Assembly: GCA_014773175.1 (NCBI GenBank)
Contig: VXCM01002538.1
Location: 1-64,000 of the forward strand
Direction: 5' to 3'
Length of the DNA: 64,000 nt
Origin: Lucifuga dentata
Taxonomy: Eukaryota; Chordata; Actinopteri; Ophidiiformes; Bythitidae
Position 1 is the first letter of the stretch, and each line of letters begins with the position of its first letter. Positions 37,088-49,037 of this stretch are shown here, one piece after another. The notes beneath the pieces are model-generated. The model was not told the origin of the DNA. It saw only the letters and a program-made list of their open reading frames with translations, and ran no database searches. Both the position numbers and the translations under genes were made by a program.

Positions 37088-38075
37088 GGCCCCTTTTTTC
37101 TATCATGCAAAACCTGACAGCCTGCTTTCTGGGGAAAATGCCCTCATACATCAACTTCCTAAAGGCTGAATGCAATTATTTGTGTTACTTTATTGGTAAT
37201 TTACTGTAAGTTTGAAGGATGAGTTCAGAAGTTCTTCAAACAGCAGAGAGAGTACAGATGATCTTCCATCAATATATTTCAAAATCCCAAACACTAGACA
37301 ATTAATGAATTAATTGAGTAAAGAATGAATTAATTGAATAAAGATTCATTAATTATTGTAATTGTCATTATTACTGGGAGCTCATTCACTTAAACTCTAA
37401 CCCAGGACAAAACTACTTTTTGCTTGAGACCTGATTTCATGGATTTGGTGTTTCTTCCTGGTACACTGGTATTTTTCTGCTCTCAGCTTGAACACATAAC
37501 TGAACAAAAAGCTGTGATATTCATGCTATGTGACAACATTCACACGTCCTCGTATATAGTTGAATATTTCCACTCAGCGACTCAGCCATGCATGTACATA
37601 CATTAACCCTGAGGGGCTGCCGTGGCCTTTGCAGGGCTAAATAAAGCAGCGCCTAAAAGTGGGTATCAGGCTGTGAGTTTAGGTCAAAGGGAACCTGAAA
37701 CCATAAAGCAGGAGGTGATCCAGCCTTCAGACCATCCAGCACGATCTGTGTTTATTCAGATGTTTGCTGTCAGGCTAATATGTTTAATGATGAACACAGT
37801 GGCATGTTTAGTTATTCGCTCATCAGGTAATGAGGACTAGGCGTGTGTGTTTTACTGTTAGAGGTGAGTGTATGTGCAGCATTATGTTACGTTTGATTTT
37901 CGTTAACACCTCTACAGCTGACATAAATGACATTTGCTAATGAGTTCACGAAGATGTTATAGATCATAAAACACAGAAAGTACTTCATTATTGGCTTTTT
38001 GGGTTCAGAATAAAATGTCTCTGGATTTCCTGAACAAACGTCGTTCTCATCCCGCTGCTCTTTCTGTGTCTCCAG

Positions 38076-38273
38076 AACCTTAATTCTCTGGAGGGGTCGA
38101 TCCAGAACCTGCTGTCGGTCCTTTACCCGCCCTTTGAGGCCACCGCCCCCACAGTTCTCAGCCAGCTCTTCCAAGTCATCGACAGCCGTTACCAAGGAGA
38201 CGCCCTCCGCTGCTTGCTGGACTTCCTGGTTCCAGCCAAGCACATCTTAGAGTCTGTGCAGCAGGCTGCATGC
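38076..38273 (+). CDS. plekhg4: plekhg4 exon 2: conserved N-terminal module
   Basis: Acceptor TCTCCAG ends at 38075 and donor GTGAGT starts at 38274. The exon has 198 nt and is phase 0 at both ends. It encodes [20 protein letters not shown] and then [14 protein letters not shown] through [19 protein letters not shown], the family-specific N-terminal signature. Confidence 0.9.
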
Positions 38274-41200
38274 GTGAGTTCATGTTGTATTTACTTTTTA
38301 CTTCGGCAGCCATTATTATAGTTAATGTAGAAATGGCTTATGAAGCCGTGATATTTTTGTAAATTACAGGATATAATTCATCTAAACTTGGGCAGAAATT
38401 AACCCAGAACTTCTCAGATGTTTACTAGCAGTGACACAGATAGGAGAAATTGAGCTCGGAACTGCTAAGATGTGTTTATTATATAAATTCATAATAACTG
38501 GCTGATTATTGTAAGAGCATTTTGCATGTTTGAATTTAATAAATACAACCAGCATTCATGTAACATAGCTGACAACCATTATCTAAAACATATTACAGGA
38601 GTGGCTATATGAATTGTGGTTTTCCTACTTTCCAGATTGCCATTAGTTTCACTTTATTCCAGTATAAAAATCAACTTGTAGAGGCTTGAAACCTGCTTGT
38701 GATAATCTCAGTGAGCAACATGCTGTTGCGATTTGTTTTTTATTGCTTAATTTAATCGATCCAACACAGAATACAGGAAGAAAATGTATGTCTCCACCAG
38801 GAAATATAGTCCCAGGAGAAGACGGCTTTTACTGAGAAATTAAATTGAGCATGCCTTCTACAATCGTGCATAAGTGCAGGCAAAATATTGAATTTTAAAG
38901 TGGGTTTATCATCTGAACATTTGATTTTGAAAGATTAGAGGATTTAGCAAAATAACACTTAAACTAAAATGTGGTTTTGTGTTAATAAAATGGTAGCAGT
39001 AGTGTAAAGTGTATGTATTGTATTTGTTGGGCTCAAATATGCAAAAATCACTGGTATGGTTCTTTAAAAGGCCAAATTTGCTGTGATATTCTTTGAAATT
39101 TTTTAAAAATGGCCTGATCATTTTTGTCTGTGCACTACTTTCAGATATAGGTACAAATACATGATTTTTTTTTACATAATCTGCAATTCTACAATTATAA
39201 TACAACTATAATATACAATTATAATTGTAATTATAATTATAATTACAATTATAATTACAATTAGTATACAATTATAATTTAACTAGTAGTAATTTAAGGC
39301 TGTTTCCTGCTTTTTCCATCTCGATGCTACTCACATCTGAGATTTCTGGAATAATTTCTATCTAATTTGGGGATAGTATCCAGTCTGATTTGCAGGGTTA
39401 TTAAAGTCAGTCTTTGTTTCCTCGTAGGCTCCGTACTCAGATGTGGTCTTCCTTTATGAGGGCTGGCCTTTGTGCTTGCGTGACCAAGTTGTCATCCATC
39501 TTTCTCCCATCAACCCGCTGCTGCTGCAGCCTGGTGACTTTTACCTCCAGGCAGTGCCATTCTGTGACCAATCAGCTCGCATCTTAGTCTGCAGCCTCCT
39601 AGAAGAGGAGGGGCTTACAGTGGAAGTCATTGAGGAGACGCCTGTACCCGAAACTTCGTATCCTTGCATATTCAGCTCTGATTGGTTAGAGGAGATCAAC
39701 CAGGGTCGCCATGGAACCCCTCTCAGCCAATGCGTGCTCGCCACCGAGCAGGGCGTGGTGAGGTTACCATGGGAACGGGTGGCCTTGCCTGAGTTTGTGA
39801 ATGCTCCACAGTGGGGTGGGAGTAGTATGGCCTCTGCTCCTTCTTCACATCCTCGTTTACTGCCTCCACTTCCTGTTCCTCCACCTCTGCCTTGTGCTGC
39901 AGCTGAGACTTCTCCGTCAGTTCACTCACTTCCTGTTTCTCCTCCAAAGGAATCTGCACATACACAGCATCCTCTGAAAATTCAGAACACACCGTCTGCA
40001 CATCCCTCTGCATTTTCTGTGGAGACCAGGATACATCCAGCCAAGCACGGCATTGCTGTTTCTCTCTGCTTGGTGGATGCCAGCAGCGCCGCTTCATCCA
40101 GGCTGGTTACGGTGAAAGATACTGAGACTGAGACTAAACCTGTCGGCTGGGTGTCGCCTAATACTTGGGACAGCCGCTTTCCTACAACAAGAACTGGTGG
40201 AGGTACAGATTTATCTGAGGGTGGAGATACAAGTGTTTCTGGAAATATTGGGCAAGATAAATATAAACATAAAAGCCAAGAAGTTACAAGTAAGAAACCA
40301 GCAGGTCAGGTTATTAGTATAAGTGTGCCAGAGGGGGAATACGTAGATGTTCTGCAGGCGACTATGCTGTTTGGTCGAACTCAGACACTGACAGAAGAAC
40401 AGCAAAAACTACACCAGCAAACCAGCCAACAAGGAGAAATGCAAAGATATACATGCTGGCAAACATCACGTGCACACATGCAGGCAGAAACAGAGAATTT
40501 CATGCAAACACAAGCACAGCCGTGCACACGATTACCCACAAAACTACAATTACACAGCCAATCAAAGAGCCAATCACACAGCCAATCACAGAGTCAATTA
40601 CACAGCCAATCACACAGCCGCTCTACATCAGAGCTTCCTGCACCATCACGACCTGACAGGCCCGCAGAAACAAGATCTCCATCTGGTCCGAACCATTCCC
40701 AACCCTACCACGCTCACCCTGATTCTCACCCTGATGCTCACCCTGACACCCATGAGCCTTCTCCGTGTGTTCGCTCGATGCATTTCTCAGAGGAACCCTG
40801 CACTCCCTGCATGAGGAGGAGACAGGCTGGAAAGGTTTCCAGGGCTCAGGAGCTGAGATGTCGATACAGGGAATCCTACCAGGTTGCCATACAAAACCCC
40901 GTTGCTTTTGGACAGGGGACAGGGAGAGGGGATTTGTTAGCTGTGGTGGAGGAAGACGGAGATTTCTCACAGTGTGATGATGAAAGTCGGAGAGCACCAG
41001 AGGCTGAATCTGTGGATCCATGTAATGTCCAAGGAATGTGGTGCGATCCTGGGATACAAAGCCAATCCTCTGTCAGGGTGATCTGTGAGGAGTCAGGAGA
41101 AAAGAATTCTGTTCCATTTTGGAAACGAGGAGATACAGACACTGTCTCCTGTATGGATTATAGGGTTACAAATGTTTTAAAATGTGGTGGAATACAAGAT

Positions 41201-44200
41201 CAGGCTACTAAAAGGACCTTTGTGCCATTTAGGGAATCAAGAGATAAAGACTCTGCCAAACCTCACAGCAACTTACACAATGTGAATGGAGAACATGTAG
41301 GAGTAGAAACAAGAATGAACTGTAACAGTAGAGGTGTATCGAGCTTTAATGAGACTAACCAGGCAGATGTGAACTTCACCAAACACCATCAATTACCAGT
41401 CAGTTCATGTGAAGCTTCAGGGATGAACATGAACTTCATTCAGCCTGTTGAAAGGCTACAAACCAGAACCGATTCCACAGGGACGACTCTAAACGTTTGT
41501 CAGTCTCCTGCCGTGTCGCAGAACAGACGTGGATCTGTTCAGTCAGATGGAAGATGTTCCTCTCTGTCCACAGCGGTGGTGGACACCTCAGAGAAGTGTG
41601 AGCTGGTCCTTGTTGAAGGTCAAAAGATCAGAAGAAAAGAAATGACCGAGTCCTTTGCAGAGATTCCCAGACTCCATGTGGTCAAATGTAAAAACTCCAC
41701 AGCCTTTGGACTGGTTTCTCCCAAGATCAGCAGGAGGAGGATGACCGTTCCAGGTGTGGAATCGCTCTACTGTAATGTGATATTTAGCATAGAGATTTGT
41801 CATTTTGTAAGTAAGGTCAGAAAAACCATGGCGTCTGTTTGTTTCCCTGTTGGTAAATGTGTGTAGAAGGTGTTCAGCCAAGCAGCACAAAAAGTAACGG
41901 ACATGTGTCAGAGATCCAGTCTGAGACGGATCCGCCTGCTGCAGAGACGATGAAGAACCTGCAGCCTGCGTCTGCTCGTCCCAGACCAGACCACCTCCCC
42001 CTGAGACCCCCAGACCCCAGACTCCAGCCCCTCCATCTAGGAGTAGCATCTCTAACAGGTACGCTACAGCAGGGGTTCCCAAACTTTATCATGTCAAGAA
42101 CCCCTAAGCATTCTCCAGCTGGTGCCTCCACCTATGAAACATGTTACCCCCTCACATACTATTCAAGGAACCGTAAAATCTGATTACTTATTCATACTTG
42201 CAGCATACTTTGAATCAAATTTATCCACTCAGTATTAGTTTCAGCTCAAGATACGTTTTAATAACATTAACCACAATATTCAATATAAACTGTATTCATT
42301 CAAAATATTCAAACATTTCTTATCAGTGTGTATGTGTGTGTGTGTGTGTGTGGACAGATTTGTACTTATGGTCTGTATTTTTTTTTGCCGCTAGGCCATT
42401 ATCATCTTCTGTATCTTCATCAGATATACTCCTTTCAGAAACTTATCCATTATTCAAAGATTGTGAGGTAGCTAATGAGCGAGCTGTTCAACGTTATGCT
42501 AGCTGCTCCTATTAGCTTGATAGCTAGTGTAGCATACAGTAACCTCAGCAACTTCCTAAAGCAGTAGTGACGTTGTGAGATGATGGACTGATGAAAAATG
42601 CCTCCTGGTTAACTCAGTGTGGTCAAAACTGAAAAGAAAAACAGGACATTGTTTATTTTTGTATTCTTGTCTAAAATATTTAAAAAATATTTTAAGATTA
42701 TAATTTTATTTGTTTTTACAAATTTCTCCCTCCCTCCCTCATTCCTAAGTTGCAGTGGCCCCCCTAGCTTCCCCTTGTGGCCCCCACTTTGAAAAAGTAT
42801 GCGCTACATAGAAACACGTCTGAGACACGATAAATAACCACTAACACGATGATCATCACTAAACAAACAGTCGATCTACTAAATGTAATTTAAACAACTA
42901 TTTTAATAATCAGCTAATCATTTTAGTTATTTGACAAGTAAAAATTATGCTGTAATCAGGTTTTCTGCTGATTCAAACAAAACATTGTTTTAAAGGACAG
43001 AACCAGCAATTTTGTATGTTTGAGCCTAATACATACCATTCACATACAAGTTATGTACCTGACAACCATTTCACAAAATGTAAGACTTTAGAATATTAGA
43101 CTGATTTTTCGACTTCCAGGCTGCCACTGGTTTCAGTTAATTCCAATATGATCTGAAAATCAACTTGTAGAGACTTGAAACACGTTGAGATAAATAATCC
43201 ATCGCAGAAACACGTCTATTAAGTTTTTTTTGTCAAAGTAACTTTATTTAACTGATCCAAACAGAAGACAATGTATGTCTCCACCAGGTAATATAGCCCA
43301 GGAGGAGACAGCTTTTACCGAGAAATTATAAACAACCATCCCTGCTACATTTGGACCTATGTGTTAGCAGGCAAAACATTGAATTTTAAGGTGTGTGTAT
43401 CACATGAGCATTTGATTTTGAAAGGTATGGGAATTTGGAAAAATAACAGGAAAACTAAAATATGGTTTTACGTTTTGGAAATTGGTTGTCAGTAACGTAA
43501 TGTTAAGCAGGTTAAACATGCTTAAACATGCAAAATTACCGATATGGTCCTTTAAGTGTGGCACTGATGCTTAATATGCATGTGTACTGCATAACTGCAC
43601 CATCGTTTTCCACTTTTGTTGCATTGTTGGAGATGCAGAAGTTTGCAGAGGATGCTGAAATAATGGAAATGCTCACACACACAGCATAGTGTGTAAACTA
43701 GATTTTCCCTGATGCTCCCCTGCCACCCCCACTCCCTCCCCACCCCACCCACCACCACACCACCAGGTGGCCGAGACAGGACAGGCAGGGCAGTGGTTGA
43801 GCTCTATGGAGACCACCAGGCGTGGCGATCAGCTGTAACCAGCCAGGAGCTCCTCCAAATGCTGCTCTACTTCCACTCTATCACCAGGTAACCGCAGCCA
43901 TCATTCATCTATAACCATCAAGCAACAAACAAATACGCCTTAAACACTCAAATATAACAAGTTGCTTTTTATCTCTGTATGCAGGAGAGAAATTAGAGAA
44001 GCTGGGTTGACCCTCATTTTTGATGNAAGTTGCTTTTTATCTCTGTATGCAGGAGAGAAATTAGAGAAGCTGGGTTGACCCTCATTTTTGATGCAAGGAA
44101 GGAAAATCCTCAGCCGCAGTTCTATAAGGCCTTGACGATGCTTCAGGTAAAAGGGGAACAAACTTCCTGTGCTACAGATCAGAGGTCAGAGTTAAAGGAG

Positions 44201-47200
44201 CATCCCGGCGATCGTGCATCTTTGAGCCCAATATACAGTGATGTGAAAAAGTATTGATTTCATTATTATTATTTCATTATTATTCATTTCATTTTATTGA
44301 AACAGCTGCGGTTTGCAAGGCTGCTAACATCAAGCGCCACTGTGAGACAAAACATGCTAACGTTCATTTGGCTTTTCCTCCCGTTGCCATGACAAAAACA
44401 GAAAAGATCATCTTTGTTCTCAAGTTTTTGCAAGAACAAGATTTCATTCATAATCTAAACAAATTTAACCTGCAGCTTCAAGGTGGAGGAAGTAATTAGG
44501 GATTTTTTTTTTCCTGCCGGTCCCCTGGCCCCCCTTCAGTTCGCAAAACGGGCCCCTGACTAAAATGATTTGAGTATCCCTGATGTAAACACTGTTGAGG
44601 CTTCAGTAGTCAGGTTACATTTCTATTACAGAGTAAAAGACAGGTTTTGTAATTAACTTATAAACTGTAGAAATGGTTGCTGTGATGGTGTTGCAGGAAG
44701 AGACTCCTCATGCAGTAAAGACGTTGGTGCTGCTGGTGGATAAAGACAGCAGCCATCAGCCAGAGAGGCGTCACCAGATCCAGGTCAGACCTTCCACTCT
44801 TTAAGATAAGATAAGATAAACTTTATTAATTCCACACTGGGGAAATTCCCTTGTTACAGCAGCTTTGGATTCAGAGTGCAGGGAAACAAGTGAAAAAANC
44901 ACACTGGGGAAATTCCCTTGTTACAGCAGCTTTGGATTCAGAGTGCAGGGAAACAAGTGAAAAAAATATAAAAAGGACACTCAGAAAATATAAATACACT
45001 GTGCATCAGTTAAATACAAGAAAGGTGGATATACTTTGTGTTCAAGAGACCAGGTGGAAAGGTAGCAAGGCTAGAAGCTTAGNATATAAAAAGGACACTC
45101 AGAAAATATAAATACACTGTGCATCAGTTAAATACAAGAAAATATAAAAACAGCCTTTGGTTTCAGGGATCTGGTAAAGATCCTTACCAGACCAGTAAGG
45201 ATTAGTCTAACCCGGCACAAAGACCGGAAGTAGAGGAAACTTATGCTACACCCCTTTATCTGGGAAAAATAAGTAAATACATTGTCTGTTTGCGATATGG
45301 TGCAAATAAAAAAATGACATAGTGTGTCTTTAAGGTTGCAGGATTCAGCATTACCAGGATTTCATCCAAGCATTCAACCAAATTAATAAAAAGCACTGCA
45401 GCAAAATTCATAATGTGTACATCAAAGTAATCCAAACAGCTGACATGTTGTTAAATGGAAGCAGACTGAAGTGGTGAACTCCATGAAAGCCCTGTTCAAG
45501 CTGGTGGAAGTAAGTCAGCTGAGCTCCAAACTGGACGGATCGCTGCTCCCGAGTCACTGTGACTGGATGGAGCTGCACCAGGTGAGACCGTCAGGGTCGT
45601 TAAAGGACCATACCGGTGGTTTAGCATGTTTGAGTCCAGTAAATACAACCTGTATACACGCTTCATTGCTGCCAGCCATTTTCCAAAAAGTATTACTGGA
45701 GTGATACACTTTCTAATTGTTTTTCCTACCTTCCAGGCATTGGTTTCAGTTCATTCCAGTAAATTATAAAAATCTACTTGTAGAGACTTGAAATTTTTGA
45801 TAAATAATCTGTCACAGCAAACCACATGCTGATATTCTTTGTCATAATTATTTAATTTAACCGATCCAACATGGTGCTACAAGGAAGAAAATATATGTCT
45901 CCACCATGGAATATAGTCCCACAATAAAACTGCTTTTAGCATAGAAATTAAAATGACTGTGCCTTCTACATGTTAGCAGGTGAAGCATTGAATGTTTATG
46001 GCAGGTGTGTCACCTGAAAGATTTCAGGATTTGGCAGAATAACAAAAAAATTAAATACAGATTAATATTAAATGGTTCGTAATGTAAAGTGTATGTGGGT
46101 ATTTATTGGACTCAAACATGCAGAACCACCAGTGTGGCCCTTTAAAAAAAATCTTCCTTTTTTTCCTCTAATCAGATGGTTCATTTGTTGTTTTATACAA
46201 CAGTTTGACCGTCTCATGTCCTCGTCTTTCTCTCTAGAAACTCTTCCCCTTTGTGTGTGACCTCCATGAGGCGTCCAGTCTGCTGCTGAGAGCCGTCAGC
46301 AGCTTAGAGGAGCCTCAGAACACTGACACCACACAGGTACCTGCAGCACACACCTGTGATATATTCATCACACTATTCTTCTCTTTGTCATTTGTCTTGA
46401 AAACTGGATTTTATTACTGTAATATAGTAAAAAGCAGTAAATGTAGTGTAGAGGTTATCAAAGTGTGAGGCGCCATGCATTCCAGGAGAGGTGCAGAGGG
46501 AGAGTCATTGACAGGAGTTGATAGTTTGTGTGTGTGAATTCAAAGGATCATACCATGTATTTTGCACATTTGAGCCTAAAATATTCAATTTTCATACACA
46601 TAAGGTTACTGACAATCATTTCTCAAAGGATAAAACCGTATTTCAGTTTTCCTGATATTTTGCAAAATCTCTTAATCTTTCAAAATCAAATATTCAAATG
46701 ATACACCCACCTTAAAAATCCATGTTTCTCCAATAGTTATGCAGACTTATGAAGTCATGGTAGTTTAAATTTTTCCATAAACACAGGTCTTCTTTTGGGA
46801 CTATATTCCCCGGTGGAGGCATACATTCACTCCACGCTTTTTATTGCACTTAAATGCTAAAATTACAAAACTTATAAAAAAAAACCTGAATACACGTCTT
46901 GTTGGTGATGATGGATTACCTATCCCAAGAACGTTTCAAGTATCAACAAGTTGATTTTAATAGCAGAATGAACTGAAACCAATGGAGGTCTGGAAGGTAG
47001 GAAAAACATTTTTAATTCACCGTTCCAGTAGTATGCTTTGGGAAATGATTGTCAGTAACGTTACATGTATGAAAATTGAATGTGTTAGGTTCAAACATGC
47101 AAAATAGCCGTTATGGTCCTTTAAAATACTGATGAAGATCTGTGGAAAAATCGACAGACTTTCCCGTGATCTTTTTCAAGTTGATACCAGCAGAAGTTAT

Positions 47201-48838
47201 TCTAGAAAATCTGAAGGAGTTTTTTTTGTTTGTTTGTTTCTTTGTTTTTTGTGCAGTCTGTGCAGCAATGCATGATGGGCCAGAGGACCTTGATGAGGGA
47301 TGTTCTGGAGGACAGCCGATTGGTTAGATTGCAGAGGGAAGGCGGAGCCATGCTGGCCCGGCTGAGGAAGGAGAGCGACCTCAAATACCCCCACTGTGAC
47401 GATCTCAGGTAAACGCTGATCACAACGTCCCACTCATGCCTTATATATTCATGGAATAACTCAGATATTAAGCTGCTTAAATGAATTATTGATATCCTGC
47501 AAGTGAATAAGTCTTGTTGCTAAAAAAAAAAGAGTATTCCTGCTAGATCCCAGTTAGTACACATTACTGCCATGGTTTTATTGATGTCAAAATTTTCACA
47601 AAATTAGATTTTTTACATGCCAAAGTAGAATGTAATATTTAATACGAAGACAAGTATCTTAATCCAGTTCCTTAGGTTTAAAATATAGAGTAAATGGGTT
47701 TTTTTTAAATACATATTTTGATTAATTTGATCATGGATAAAGCCTCCAAAAAAACCATCCAAAACCTCACTGTGGTCCTCAGAGTCCAAGAAGACGATGG
47801 GAGAATGGACAGCTTCTCAAATAACCATAAAAGACTAAACAATAACCAGAAAAAGCAGTGCAGCTACATACAAACAAAAATAAAATCCTGATCAACCATA
47901 AACTGCAATGAATTTAATCCTCATACCTAAAAACCAAGCATACTGCTCAGATGGGTATGGAGCCCCTGATATTTTGGAGGGGAACAATGGATATTGTGAC
48001 TACGTATTATGAATTCGTTCCCATGCTTTATTAATACATGCATACATTTTCTCATTCGTTCCCTCGTTTTATTTAAATCGTCATTTTATTTAAATCACGG
48101 CACATTTTATTATTTGTTCCTTCATTTTAGTTAAATCACAGCACATTTCACTTGTTCTTTCATTTTTATTTCTCTTACTGCCCGCTCTGTGGTCAAGCCA
48201 GCCGCACATAGAAATTGTTTGCGTGTTTTTTCTGAACTTGTTCCATTTAAATCTTTATGTCACAACATGAAGAGTGTTATTACTTATGTGCTGAGCGTGG
48301 CATTGTGTCTGGTGTTTTTCCTGCTGCAGCGATGCGGTGGACTCAGTGAGCAGCTTGTATAACCGTGTGGAGGAACAGGCTCACGTCCTGGTGCAGAGGA
48401 CCAACGTGTCACTGGAACATCTGCAGCACCTGCTGAGACTCAGAGAGATGGAGGCTCACTTCATGCAGGTAATTTACCTGCTGGTTTTTACTATTCTTGC
48501 TAGTCACAGAAGCAAAGTGAGAGAAATCCTGAGATCTGTTTGATCTGGAGAGGATTTATGTTCTCTGTAAGCATAAAGGCCTTTATAAAGGATGAAGTAC
48601 AACAGGTGTAGTTTATCCTCCAGTTAAACTGATTCCACTGAACACATCTTTTACGTCTTCTCTCCCTGCAGATACAGGAGTGGCTTGATACAGAGGGAGA
48701 GCGCCACCTGCTGGAGGCGGAGTCAGTGGAGAACTCTGGCAACAGAATGGAACAAACCCTCAACAGCTTCACTGGTTTCCTCATTGAAGCCAGTGTGAGT
48801 CTGTTTCTGTCTGCCTGACCTCTTTTACATTAAAACAT

Positions 48839-48890
<52 letters not shown>

Positions 48891-48986
48891 TGCATTAAAA
48901 TGTGGTCTCTCTCTATGTCTCTCTCTCTCTCTTCTCCTTGCATTAAACTATACTCTCTCTCTCTCTCTCCTTGCAGTAAAATATGA

Positions 48987-49037
<51 letters not shown>

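Larger units (their letters stand above)
25063..38075 (+). other. plekhg4: Proposed intron 1 of plekhg4 (13 kb)
   Basis: Runs from the GTAATG donor at 25063 to the TCTCCAG acceptor at 38075. It holds several TTAA MITEs, two foldback elements, five 30-40-nt A or T homopolymers with single Ns (32.6-34.8 kb) and a GC-richer unique block at about 29090-29620 that could be regulatory. It is an intron only if the start exon proposal is correct. Confidence 0.4.

Noticed and set aside
40453..40814. Overlapping frames in the giant exon (Thr-Gln-Pro-Ile repeats, 67 and 114 codons)
   Set aside because: They are shadows of the 12-bp coding minisatellite in the other frames; the 775-codon frame is the real one.
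41588..42082. 164-codon minus-strand frame opposite exons 3 and 4
   Set aside because: It crosses an intron of the supported gene and is antisense to conserved coding sequence; no independent support.
44851..45111. 86-codon frame containing an LINE endonuclease motif, considered as a gene
   Set aside because: It is built from two N-flanked duplicates plus a 57-nt fragment; not an intact frame.
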